This document shows positions 10,727 to 22,135 of a stretch of DNA of 64,000 nucleotides, piece after piece; within the stretch, counting starts at the first letter, position 1, and each line of letters starts with the position of its first letter. A program made the translations under genes and the position numbers. The stretch covers positions 1-64,000 of the forward strand of contig NBIV01000263.1 of the NCBI GenBank assembly GCA_003194525.1. Direction: 5' to 3'. Origin of the DNA: Gracilariopsis chorda (Eukaryota > Rhodophyta > Florideophyceae > Gracilariales > Gracilariaceae). The notes under the pieces were generated by a model. That model saw only the letters and a list, made by a program, of their open reading frames with translations, was not told the origin of the DNA and did no database searches.

Positions 10727-13700
10727 TCAATCGCTTTCATCGTCCTCATCTATCAGACCCTCTGCTCCTTTAGGAACCATTTCACCCTCATCGTCATCCT
10801 CCTGTTCATAATCTCCATCAGTGTTCATTTCCGCTGGTTTCAGTATATTCTCATCGTCCTCCTCATTCGACGGGTTCTCACCTTCGGCTTCTTGCATAAC
10901 TACATCTCTACCGTCAGCTTCATCTCCCCGCTCCTCTTCCCCTCCTCCCACCTCACATAAATCGCCACAGTCCTCTTCATCATTAAAAAAGGGAGGGCGA
11001 AAACCGCTTTGCCTATGCACCGCATCTGGGAGATTGTATCCCTCAGGTACAAAGTACATATGGTATCGCATGCAATAGCCTTTAGCTATTGCATCATTGT
11101 ACCCAGCCCCAGCATGAAATACATCCCCTCTTCCAATGAACACAGAAAACGGTGGAACTCTTAACTTCCGAACCATCATAGAAGCCGAAATCTCTTTCAA
11201 GCTACCTCGTGTCATTGTTAGAGTATGTGACCGTTCACAAAACCATGTCATGAACGCATCCGGTCCCGATGCCATTGCAAAATACCCCGGGTTCACATTT
11301 CTCACCCTGTCATTCTCCGTCAAACCCCTGAAATCCGTGTGTAGCACCTGTCTTGGACAATCCTCTCCAGTACAAAAAAATACGGCCAACCGTGTGAGGG
11401 GCATAAATCGTTCCACTTTCAGACAACCCGAGAGCCGCTGCAATCCGACCGAGCCTTGCATCCAACATGGCTCTCTTTCGAGCAAGAACCGCACCGTTTT
11501 CAAGCTCCTCAATTCTGTCCGCAATCCCTTGTTTGGTTGTGATGAAACGCCCCACCGCCTTGATACCATTCTTAACATCCTTTACCCCTCCTTCATTGAT
11601 GATCATATACCAGAAAACACGATTCGCTTCGTTCGTGAGATCCGGTTGCGAAACAAAGCGCTCGAAGAAGTCCATCAGTTCTCCTATCACATCTTCGTCC
11701 ATTTGCAGTCCCCTCTTCGAAGCCTCACTTGCCATGCCTTCATCTGTCTCGAAATTCTCCAGCACACAAAACCCTCTCTCGGACAGCTCCACTCTCTTCT
11801 TCTCAAAGCAAACACGAGCCGAGTCCTCGCTCTCAAAAGCGGCCATCCAAAACGCTTCCTCTTCAATCGATGCCGTTCCTGATGAAGGCATCTTCACGCC
11901 CAGCACTGCACGTGTCGTAGTACCCATCTCTTTGTGCATGTTGCTCGACGCACTCCAGTACACAGGATGATGACCCATTCGGAAGCCATCAGGTGATAGG
12001 CACTCCGCCCGATGGTGCTTCCTCAGATTTATCCTCTTCATGCATGGATGGGAATGCTTCACTGCATTTCTGCTTGCAGGCCACTCACTCGGCAACGAGT
12101 ATACCAGGTCCACCCAACACATGTCCGCTCCCATAGCAAGCCCTCCTGGCGTACTTAAGCCAGCTAGAAGCTTGTCAGGATTCTTATCGTCAAAGCTGCC
12201 TGTCGTTTGCTGCTCCTCTGCCTTGTCTTCCTCATCATCCACAAAGACCTCCTGAGCTTCATCCTCGCTTGACTCGAGCACAATGATCTCCTGTGCTGTC
12301 AAACACCTCTTCAAATCTCTCCTTTCCATACTACGCAGCACCTCCACCACCTCCTGCGAGATACCAAAGCCAGGTCGCTTCACACCAGGTGCAGTCGGCT
12401 TACGATTCGATCGTCTCTGCCTCTTCACCGTTGGCTCAAAATCAACTGACTCTTCATCTTCATCTTCGTCCAGGACCTCCACTTTACGCTTCTTTGATAT
12501 TCGCTTACTTCTTCGAGCCTCCTGGTCAGCGTTTGAAGGCTCCTGAGCAGCTTCCTCATTCAGACCAAGCAACTCGATCACGTCCACATCGGCCGCAGAG
12601 GGAGCAGCAGCAGTAGCATCCTGTCCCTGCATGCCCGACAAAGCGCTGGACAACGTCCTACGAACCTTTTTCACCTTTTAACTCACTCTGGACTCCAGTA
12701 AACTGCGTTTCCCTTTCGTATACCACTTCCCTAGACGAGATATGATATAATTTGACACAGTCTAGTCAGAATCGCCGATGGTAACCGTGGTATTCATCAC
12801 TTCCTGTACATTCTTTTTCTCCTTCATGGAACTCCCCAGCTCACTGCAAGTGTCATACGTTCTAGAAGCGCAGTCGAAGAAGTACTTTCGGAAATCCTCA
12901 AACGGTCCCATCTTCACAGTGGCCACCGACCTCACTCGAACATGTGCCTGTAGACATTGGATAGTAAAACGAAACTTATTCCCTGACATTCCAAGCAGAA
13001 TATCACTAGACACATGATTGATTCCAATTTGAGGCGTCTCCTGCCACACCACATCGAAGAACTCTCACAGACCGGTATTACGCGCACACTTCAGAGCAAA
13101 AGCAGAATGGCAATTGAAATGACGTATCTTCACTTCTTTCCCCTTCGTCTCACTGCTCCACAACACCCCCGTGATTTGGCTTGGTTTAAGCTTCGACAAC
13201 TCATACCCATTCTGCTCTACGCCATTACGAATAAACGAAACACCAGTGTGAATCTTATCTGCCAAGGACATCACCAGAACATTGGAGCTCAAATAATTCA
13301 ACGTCTTCCCCAGCCACAAGACCTCATTCAATGTCAATCTCCGGCCTTCGTTCCGTTCCGAAAGCGTGACGTTCAAACCAGTAGTAATCCATGCCCATCT
13401 CGCACCATCCTGCTCGAGGTCCAGTAGAACAATCACTCGAGGGAAGCCGTCCACCAAAAACACAGGAACAATCAAACGCCCACTCGCATCAATAGCGTCA
13501 CCAACCGGCACATCCTCCAACAGGGCCACCGCAATCGACCCAAGAGAAGGAAGCAATTCGAATTTCTCAGTTTGTTAGAAGTATCTCGAAGATGTTTGTC
13601 ATTCTTCGAACGAACCATGTTATTCGGAAATCAAATGTTGTGGATATCTATTACGCAATTGTGCTGGTCATAATCATCTCGATTGATTTCTAAGACCCCC

Positions 13701-14599
13701 AAACTGTTATCCACCTCTTCCGAAGGAACAGCATCACCGTCATCATATAAAACCCTCTCTTCTGGATAAAAATCGTCCCTGGAGAGTACAGGCACCTCTA
13801 TGACGTCATCATCGGAGCTTGCTCCGACTTCAGGCCCTCCTTGGTTTCCAGAGACGCCCGCGAGAGCACCTGATGTTCCTCCACAGCTCTGACGGGTTTT
13901 CACCGGACCTTCTCCACCACTCTCAAGGCTCTTCACCGGCGCTTTGGTCACCAAAATGCTTGATGGTGTACCAGCAACAGCAGGAAGGCGCTTGACTTGT
14001 CTTGCAGTGGTCCTGGAAGCTGTGCTTCTGTTGACAGTCTTCACATTTGCCCCTGACTGCGGTGGAACCGGCTCATTCCCCTCTCCGCCTTCATTTGTGA
14101 CACTCATCATCGCAGTTTCCCATGCATATAAACCCCCTGAAACCATCTCCTTCAAAGTTGTGGGCGGTTCCTCGGGACCCCCAAAAACATAAGAGTACTT
14201 CTCATCTTGGTGTGACGAAATATTTGTGTTAAAGATAACCACCAAGTCCTCTCCAGGTCTCTGCGTAGAGGACAGGGAATGGTTGTGTAGAGAACGACGG
14301 AGTCTCGTCCCCGGCCCCCCAGCAACCCCCACACCACGCAATTTGGCCTCTCCTACCTTCACCTTCCCATCACTACTCCCAACTCGTACGAACAGATTGA
14401 CCTCCGCATCGCCCTTAAGCACCTGACCCGTATTGGCCCCAATTGATGGCTCAGGGTGGCTGGCAGTTCGGGTTGCGCCCCAGCTCTTCGCTTTGCCTCG
14501 CGTTGTCGGCATCTCGATAACACGTCTCTTCGGCGAAAAAGGCTTCCTCGGAGTCCGTTTCCGTGATGGCGCCTTTATCTTATTCCCAGTGGAAACCAT
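10727..14599 (-). pseudogene. large protein with C-terminal 2OG-Fe(II) oxygenase-like domain (broken)
   Basis: The chosen start is the ATG at 14599 (MVSTGNKIKAPSRKRTPRK), a basic nuclear-localisation-like N-terminus; the frame begins only a few codons earlier at a TTG. Pieces in order: 14599-13631; 13556-13065; 13052-12762; 12674-11310; 11578-10727. The middle three share one frame broken only by TGA (13065), TAG (12762) and a TAA near 12675. An acidic/basic linker (KRISKKRKVEV, then DEDEDEESVDFEP) precedes a conserved region with VYWSASSNMHKEMG. At a T7 run near 11385 the frame shifts by one and enters QVLHTDFRG (HxD), VFIGRGDVFHAGAGY (distal His) and MRYHMYFVPEG (Arg), the metal and 2OG ligand layout of a double-stranded beta-helix oxygenase. 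An acidic tail ends the protein. Substrate unknown. Every region up to the oxygenase has a counterpart in the copy at 50.9-54.4 kb. Confidence 0.65.
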
Positions 14600-14662
14600 G
14601 GCTGAGTACTTCAAAGATCGCGCTTGCGTTTTTTTGGCACCCGCTTACGTCGAATACTTCCG

Positions 14663-15958
14663 TGATCACGTATGCTTGGTTCCAAAGGGATGGACGTAAG
14701 CACTATATATCGTTTTCAAGACGTTTCATGACATCCATTGTCGTCAACGTAGCATCCCTGCAATTCCCCTCCCAATTACTTGCATTGCAAAAACAATTTG
14801 ATAATTTTTTGGTCGAGGACCATGGTACGAGGTGTCGTGGTCCTCCATCGCAAACATGATGGAGCGCCAGGTCGCGAAATTTTAATTACAATTTATGCCT
14901 GGCGCTCCATCATGTTCGCGATGGAGCACCACGACACCTCGGACCACGGTCCTCGACCCAAAACGAAGAGAAACCTAATCCGTGGCCACCAAGTGAAAAG
15001 CGACTTGCGCATTCTTTGCAACCACATTCGTTGCGTCGGTTTGGGTGATTGAAAACTTCTATTGAACCCGAAGAACAACTTTTTCTTGTTAAACAAAGCA
15101 CCGGAGGGGTCATCTCCAACAGTGTTACCCCTTTCTTTTGAAGCTCCCTTGATCACGCCTGCTTGGTTCCAAAGAGATGGATGTAAGATCTATATATTGT
15201 TTTCAAGACGTTTTATGACATCCATCCGTCGTCATCATAGCATCCCTGCAATTCCCCTCCCAATTACTTGCATTGCAAAAACAATTTGATAATTTTTTGG
15301 GCGAGGACCATGGTCCGAGGTGTCGTGGTCCTCCATCGCGAACATGATGGAGCGCCAGGACGCGAATTTTTAATTACAATTCATGCCTGGCGCTCCATCG
15401 TGTTCGCGATGGAGCACCATGACACCTCGGACCATGGTCCTCGACCAAGAACGAAGAGAAACATAATCCGTGGCAACCAAGTCAAAAGCGACTTGCTCAT
15501 TCTCCACAACCGCATTCGTTGCGTGGGTTTGGGCGATTGAAAACTTCTATTGAACCCGAGGAACAACTTTTTCTTGTTAAACAAAGCACCGGAGTGGTCT
15601 TCTCCAACAGTGTTACCCCTATCTTTTGAAGCTCCTGTGATCACGCCTGCTTGGTTCCAAAGAGATGGACGTAAGATCTATATATTGTTTTCAAGACGTT
15701 TCATGACATCCATCCGTCGTCATCGTAGCATCCCTGCAATTCCCCTCCCAATTACTTGCATTGCAAAAACAATTTGATAATTTTTTGGGCGAGGACCATG
15801 GTCCGAGGTGTCGTGGTCCTCCATCGCGAACATGATGGAGCGCCAGGACGCGAAATTTTAATTACAATTCATGCCTGGCGCTCCATCGTGTTTGCGATGG
15901 AGCACCATGACACCTCGGACCACGGTCTTCGACCCAAAACGAAGAGAAAATTAATCCG
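14663..15958. repeat. three tandem ~488-bp repeats with internal foldbacks
   Basis: Copies begin at 14663, 15150 and 15638 (tgatcacg...gcttggttccaaag). The third is truncated near 15958, 20 bases before the start codon of the methyltransferase gene. The copies differ by scattered substitutions. Each contains a long inverted repeat: arms of about 59 bp (14813-14871 with 14898-14956; equivalents at 15300-15444 and 15788-15932) around an AT-rich 26-base centre. The array fills the gap between the two divergent genes, so it is where a shared promoter would lie. Confidence 0.9.
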
Positions 15959-17489
15959 AAGGAAACGGGTTCATTCAAGATGCACGGAACCGGAGAAGAG
16001 CTTATTGATGCTTATCTTGCAGTTCGTGATGACTACGCAGCGACGAGGCAAAATGTGGATGAGCCGAGAAGTTTGAAGCACACTGACTTTGTGGAGTTCG
16101 CGGTACAAAGTCGCAACGTGCATGACTCTGCCAAGAAAATATTTCTCACTCTCATCGGACTGGATTACATCTAGTATTCGGACTCCGAGCTCCATAACAT
16201 GTCTCTCAGAGGCCCTCCACGTCAACTCTATCTCATGGCAAGAGTGATGGACGTAAAGGACCGTGAAGAAGACAGGCGTGTAAGGGACTTTTGGAAGGTT
16301 TATTATAAAAGGGAAGGGCTTTAAGGAATCCCCGTAACGTGATGCTATCTGTCTTTTGCAAGTCCCGTATTCTAGGAGCAACCAATAAATCTTCCGCTTT
16401 CCACACGGATCCTTGTACCGACTTTGAAATGGTCATTGGGTTGTCTATGGTACAACAGAATGCCGTGGGTAAGAAAGGAAGTGGTAGGAAGAGGAAAAGG
16501 GGCATGGCAGCTAAGAAGTTCTCGAAAGTGAGTTTGTCGGAAAAGACCCAGAGTCAAAGAGTCGGGTATGGTGTACAGCTGGTGACCAGGGCTTGGGATT
16601 GTTTCGCCCAATTCCTCGGGTTTCCCAACGTTGAGGTTATGATCTTGCCTTACATTCGACTCGCTTATACCAGTGTAGTCTTCACCGATATCGCACAACG
16701 CTCCATGGGCTTCCAACAAAAAGATTGTTCCAAACAGTTTATGGAGGAAAAGAACGTCACCACCATAGAAGAAAAAGTTACCCAATCGGCATGGAATCTG
16801 CCGGACCCAGTTAATACAGCGCTTCGCCTTTGTGCCGAAGAATAACTTAGTGACCTTTCTAATGTGGTGGTACAAGAGAAACTGTTCGACATCTCTGCTC
16901 CCAGCAAATGGGATGCCCTCAAAAGATTCATCATCACGAGAACGAGACTTTTCCCTCTGCGGTTTGAGAACTTTAGTGAATCTCTTGTCACTACGGTTCA
17001 AGAGGCCATAAAGCCTCTGAAGCTCATTGCATTGCATGGAAGCAATGTCAAAGTACATCAAGCTGTGAAACCAGAGTCCGCAGAAGACGTTGACATCATT
17101 ATGGAGCATGTAGAAACTGGTACGGCTGGTAGTGGGAACGAACGTGCTGAGCGTGCAGAAGGTCGTGATCAGGGTGAGTTGGAAGAAGTAGAAGAGATAG
17201 AGATGGTAGAGGATGCGGAATGTGGTACTGCGGAATGTGGTACTGCGGAACGTGGTACTGCACCAAAGGCCACTGAAGGACTGCAGACAAAAGCTTTGCA
17301 GCAGGACGTATTGTATGATGTCAAAGGCACCGGGATTCGTGCACCACCGTACCCTACGACTTTGGATGATGTGATAGCTTACAAGTATTGTGAGAAGGAG
17401 ATGTCCCGCAACTTCCGTCTCCACAGCTGCAAGTTCAAAAATCTCATCGAATTGGACGACAACAAGTCTGGCGAAAGCGAGGTATCTAT

Positions 17490-18240
17490 TGAAGGAAGGG
17501 TACAGTTCCTGCTTTCCGATCCGCCATATGTGATTCGTTCTGAGCGTCGTTTGGAGAACAGCGAACACGATATTCTGACAGAGAAGGGCATGGGAGGTCA
17601 GCGAGGAGGTCGTCAAAGCCTCTACGTCCTGGTGGACATATTATACAGTTCTGCTCATGGGATCAGGTACCATTGTGGCGGGATGTGCTACGGAAAGTTA
17701 TGTACATTGATGACTCTGATACGATGCGTTACTCCTTCGTCGTCGACGAACAGCCCCTCCATTTCGTATGGTATTTAGGTAATACGACGGGTAACGTTGG
17801 GGGAAGACGTTGCCGGTTTCACCAGACGACAGAATACGCTGTAAATGCTGTTCGTTCTGGAGTTCCTTATACACAACAGCACCGGATGGTCAACTACGAG
17901 AACTTCAATTTTGTTGCTTCACGATACCCAGCGTATCATTCAATCATGAATCAGGTGCCGCCCATATCAAATAGTGAGATGCTCATGTGGTCTGTGAAAA
18001 ACCCGGATGGAAAGTATACGAGGAAGAGGGTGCGACCGGAACATTAGTGTAGGGCACTGTTGAAAGAGCTGATTTGCAGGTTCAGTCAGCCAGGAGACCT
18101 CGTGGTCGACATGTTTGCTGGAACGTTCTCGACAGCGATGGTGTGCATGGAACTGCCCAAGCATCGGAAGTTTGTGGGGTTTGAACCGGACAAAGATTGC
18201 TTTGAACACGCCAGGCATGCCGCTATTGTTCGCTTCGCTT
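17490..18240 (+). other. DNA methyltransferase domain (DPPY ... FAGT)
   Basis: Motif IV DPPY lies at about 17519-17530 and motif I (DMFAGTFST) at about 18109-18135, with a target-recognition-length stretch between. After the frameshift near 17610-17630 the frame reads GGHIIQFCSWDQ, typical of the beta strand following motif IV. The text just before motif I (CRALLKELICRFSQPGDLV) is the usual lead-in, interrupted upstream by the TAG at 18045. The AdoMet-binding and catalytic residues are present. Confidence 0.75.
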
Positions 18241-18559
18241 CCATAATACGGGAAGGACACACGGATATGGAGAAGAGCCAGGAGCTTCAAAAGATGGCCC
18301 ATTGTGTTTCCTCTGCATTCCCAATGGGAAGAAGCAGGCATACCGTGTTATGGAGGGCTGTCGACGGATTTCCACCGTACCAAATTCTTCCCCCACACCT
18401 TGTCGACGTTCTCTCCACTTTGTGGCAAAGTGAAATTCTAGGGACGTTGGGAAGGAAGAAAGCTATGGATGGATGGCCGAGGGAGCTGCAGGGAAGAATG
18501 AATCTGGAGAGCATGAAGTCTCTATTGGCAATGGAGGCTGTGCAATATGGGTTGCGAGT

Positions 18560-19115
18560 GGGCAAGTCTACTATTTGTCACGAAAAGGCTGGTGTTGGAG
18601 TGTTTGCAACTCGTCGAATTGCTGCAGGCGAGGTAGTGTGCCATTTCTACGGGACGTTGGTTTATCATGACCTTTCGAATCGGAAAGAAGTACAAAAGAC
18701 CTACGGGGAGGGAGTCATAGGTGTGACGAAGGATCGCTTCTGGAAGTATGCGGTGGAGATAGAAGTCTACGGTCAACAGTTCCAATCACTTCCGCATCGA
18801 AAACAGCTGACTAACTGGCATGGAAAACAAGCAAACCCCATTTTATGGGTGGTTCCTGCCCTTTTTTGTATTTCTGGGTATATCAACGATCCAAAGTACG
18901 TGGAAGGGGATAAACAGTTAGATGCCATAGTGGATGGCCTCGTGAATGAAAGGGAGGCTGATGTGCGAATGAAACGGACACCGGGATTGGGACGAACACC
19001 AGGGAGAATAACGGACTACAAACTTATTAAGATGGAGGCGACAGCCAACATAGAGCAAGGAGAGGAACTCTGCGCCAGGTAAGGTGATATTTATAACTGG
19101 CAAACATATTTGAAT
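18560..19115 (+). other. SET domain
   Basis: The domain opens with AGVGVFATRRIAAGEVV and HFYGTLVYHD, the SET-N pattern. It continues with a long insert to FCISGYINDPKYVEG at the place of the N-H-S/C motif, and closes with YKLIKMEATANIEQGEEL. The final catalytic Tyr-Gly of SET is replaced by TAA-GGT (19080-19085); the frame then continues DIYNW, so one base change removed the Tyr. Substrate (histone or other protein) cannot be read from the sequence. Confidence 0.75.
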
Positions 19116-19442
19116 GTGGAGGATGGAACGATAGTCATTGATTAGTTTGTTGTTATAAACCTTTGTCCACAGCTTGGGTAAAGGGGGACGTTTATTATTT
19201 GAACGGATGTGTAGTCCTAACTTACGAGAAAATCACTTTTCAGTAAGGATAGAAGATACAAAGCGATATAGATGTGACACAGAAACGTCCATTTTCGGTA
19301 CCACGGAGGATTGTATTCTCAAGATTTCACAAAAAACAAAGATCTTCGTGCGCACTGGGTGGCGAGATTTTCCGGGACAACACACAACGTGCGCCATCCC
19401 AGAGCGTCACTAGCCACTTGCGTAAGAGGCTTGACTCCAAGA

Positions 19443-21858
19443 ATGGCGCCGAAGGGAAAGAATAGAGGCCCGGCAAGGGGTGGTGCGGCGAGTGCGCCTA
19501 AGAAGCGGCGAAAGGCTATTGAGGAGCGAACTGCGAGTGGAACGAAAGCGAAATCATTTGTTCCTAGGAGCGTATTATCGAGGAGGAGGTCAGGAGAAGG
19601 TGCTTCGAAGAGAGGGGGAAGATGTGGGGCAAAGAACGTCGGATCCGAGCGCACGACGAGTGAGCGCACGACGAGTGAGAATTTGAAGGCTGATGCCCAT
19701 GCGCATGTAGCACGCAGGAGAGATTCGGTTCGGGGACAGCAATCTATGCCTGGTCTGATGGTGGGGTGGAGGGTAAGAAATGGTCAGTTGCTAGGAGAAG
19801 AGAAAAGGTACCACATCAGGGAGGGTTGAAAGCAAATGGGCGGTTCGAAGACCGAAATAAAGATGAAGCAATGCCGGAAAGGAACCAAATTGAAGAGGCA
19901 GTTGCGCTGAAGAGAGGTGGACCCCCAAGGGGAAATCAATATGGAGGAGAGGTAAATGTCCCTTTGGTAGAGAGTGATGGGGACGAAGAGGAACACATTG
20001 TGAAGGGGAGATGGACGAGAGAAAGAATAAAGGAAGGAGTGGGACGCTGCTCTGATTTAAAGGAAACGCGAGAAGTGGAAAAAGTGGTCAGAGTGACGGA
20101 TGGAATACAGGAAGCATCGAAAAGCGGAGAACGTACGGGCACCCCGGTATGGGCGCGAAAGGTGCAAATGGCTCAAGACTTGTAAAGTGATAAAGGAAGC
20201 ATAACGCCGCGGACTCCGGAAGGAATGCGAGAGAGGAAACGAAGTGTTCATCGGTCCCCAAATGAGCCTGCTCAGGAGCGACGGCGGCCAATCAATATTT
20301 TGGGAGATGCAGGGAATGACGACATCGGTGTGATGTCTCGATCTTCGTTAGTTGAGAGAGTCAATATGTTGAAGGCAGAACTCGGGCAGGTCAAAGGGGA
20401 CCACTGCAGCCTAAAGATGTCGCTGAAGCTGACGCAAGAGGAACTGAAGAGGATGAGAGAAGAGATGAGCGAGAAGAATTTACTGATAGATAGCTTACGG
20501 GAAGGGATGAAGGTGAGACGAGGGGAGAGAAAGGGATCTGAAGGTGAAAAGGAATTGCGAGGGCGTAGGAAGTATGTGGTTGATGCGCAAGAGGGGTTTT
20601 CTGGGTTTGCCAGGGTAGTATATGATAGGTTGTTGTACTATGCGAAGGTGGAGGCATCGGAGCTTTGTTTTACTTCGGAGGGTTTGAAAAGGAACTGGAC
20701 AAGTCGATGCAAAGTATTGGGGAAGGGAAAAGAGGGTAGTGTGTTTGTTGTGAGAGGGAAGGAGATTGTACCTCGATGTCCGTTTGAGATTGCGTCTGAG
20801 ATGAGGTCGTACACGCCTTCTTCGCGAGGAGGAAGTAATGAACTATTGAAGTACTTGGTTGGCGTTGAGATTGAGGGGGAGAGATGGGAGTCGATTCGTG
20901 AAGCGGATAGGAAGGATCAATGCGTGCGGGAGGTTGTTGCGGACAGGTGTTTGAGGCAAATTATGAAGCAGAAGTTGAGTGATCTGATTGGGGTTCGGAA
21001 GCGTGCAGCACGGGACAAAATGTTTTCCTTGCTTGGATATGACTTGATAGCCAGACGTGTAAGACCGCGAGAGGGGACGGAGCTAAGCATTGAGTTGAAG
21101 AAGCAGTTAGAGGAAGCAAAGACGAAGTTTACAGGGGATGGGAAGGCGAAGAGCGGTAGGTTATGTTCTTGGAGGATGAAAACAATCGAAGATCTTACGT
21201 ATTCTGGATTTCAGGTTGCTGGGCGGCTGAGAGAATTTAGTGAAGGGGACATGTACTTCAAGAACGGGGCTGCGGTGGAAGTGTTGGAAGATTCGTGGGA
21301 TATAAGGTTGGAACGGAAAGGGAGGGAAAGATGGAGTACGTTCATGGGACAGTGATGCATTTGGGTCGTTTGGATGCGTGGATTGGATGTGTTTTGACGG
21401 CAATGGACGCAGATGTGGGGCGTGGAGGAAGACGGGAGTTGTTATTTTCTATGTTGTACGGTGAGTATCTTCCGCTCGCGGTAGAGAATATTCTTGGTGT
21501 GGCGTGGGAGAGGGTGAGAGAACTACATCATGAAGAATTGGAGAATGAAGGTTGCGATGAGGGTGACCCGCGTTGTATAGCTGGCAATGGGGATAGAGAA
21601 GTGATGGTAGCGCTGTGGATACCTTCGAAGCGGAGGATATAATTGGCCGTGAAGGATGAATACTTTTTGGAACATATGACGAAACGGCTGGGAGGGGTGC
21701 TGGACTGTTATGTTGCTGCGTGTCGGCCAGAAGATCTGTGGATGAAGAGGTTGGTGAAAGAGAGTCAAGATGTTGGGAGAGGTGAGGCGATGGATCATGT
21801 CGAGGCGCAGTGGGAGGAAGGTCTGGGAGTTTATGAAGAACAAGTTGAAGAAGAATAG
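19443..21858 (+). pseudogene. second gene of the Plavaka-like element, basic coiled-coil protein (broken)
   Basis: The ATG at 19443 gives a basic nuclear-type N-terminus (MAPKGKNRGPARGG, then PKKRRKAIEE). A frameshift near 19790 leads to a charged stretch with a TAA at 20183. The same frame continues through ATG 20225 with a coiled-coil (SSLVERVNMLKAELGQVKG, EELKRMREEMSEKN) into a globular region of about 250 codons (GFARVVYDRLLYYAKVEASE; YTPSSRGGSNELLKYLVGVE). A second frameshift near 21340 and a TAA at 21640 precede the end at 21858. I recognise no family. Its position opposite the transposase suggests an accessory DNA-binding or regulatory role, which is inference. Confidence 0.5.
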
Positions 21859-22135
21859 TCTTACTGGTGGAACGGGTGGTTTACTGATGTGTTGTAGATT
21901 GTGGGGCGTAAGGCTTTGAAGAGGTGTCGCGATAGAATCGGTTGATGTAGAAACGATGGAAGCGCCAGTGAAGATGACAAGTGAATGGTGGGGTGGGGTA
22001 GTTTTCTCGAATGACATGGACTGCACGTAGATTGGAGGTGGAAGGAATGAGGCCGAACCAAGGAGATACGTTGTCGTCGGTGGAAGGTTTGGAGATGAGA
22101 ACTGGATAGGTGGTGTGGTCCCGCTCTTCATCGGT

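Larger units (their letters stand above)
15980..19156 (+). pseudogene. beta-class DNA methyltransferase fused to SET domain (broken)
   Basis: ATG at 15980 is the first in-frame Met after the repeat array. Pieces: 15980-16320 (TAG at 16172, TAA at 16319), a frameshift near 16320, then 16321-17610 with TAA at 16843, a second frameshift near 17610-17630, then one frame to 19156 with TAG at 18045 and TAA at 19080. The middle has a basic patch (GKKGSGRKRKRG) and an acidic tract. The methyltransferase core is QFLLSDPPYVIRSERR (motif IV), GGHIIQFCSWDQVPLW, and DLVVDMFAGTFSTAM (motif I) followed by VGFEPD. The order IV before I is the beta class, and DPPY points to N6-adenine more than N4-cytosine. 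The SET domain follows in the same open frame. The two activities would mark DNA and histones; that role is inferred. Confidence 0.75.
10680..19160. mobile_element. two-gene element: oxygenase gene / DNA MTase-SET gene, divergent
   Basis: Two long decayed genes run outward from a central array of three ~488-bp repeats: a minus-strand gene ending in a 2OG-Fe(II) oxygenase-like domain (10727-14599) and a plus-strand gene with a DNA methyltransferase fused to a SET domain (15980-19156). That this is a mobile or repeated unit is supported by a second, diverged copy of the left gene at 50949-54425 that is also set in tandem repeats. I see no transposase or integrase motif in either gene and no clear terminal repeats, so the edges are approximate and the mobility mechanism is unknown. 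The Plavaka-type element next to it is a possible source of transposase in trans; that is speculation. Confidence 0.6.

Noticed and set aside
15268-16076. Repeated ~90-codon frames (MHCKNNLIIFW...) in the 488-bp array
   Set aside because: They exist because the DNA repeat exists. They run through both arms of the foldback and look like no protein.
16372-17616. 414-codon minus-strand open frame opposite the methyltransferase gene
   Set aside because: The plus strand carries DPPY and other methyltransferase text in the same bases. The minus frame has no motif and an excess of Phe/Leu/Ser/Thr.
10727-19156. An alternative genetic code that reads stops as amino acids
   Set aside because: All three stop codons occur in-frame in the decayed genes together with frameshifts, while the intact host genes end normally at TAA, TGA or TAG. 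Pseudogene decay is simpler.
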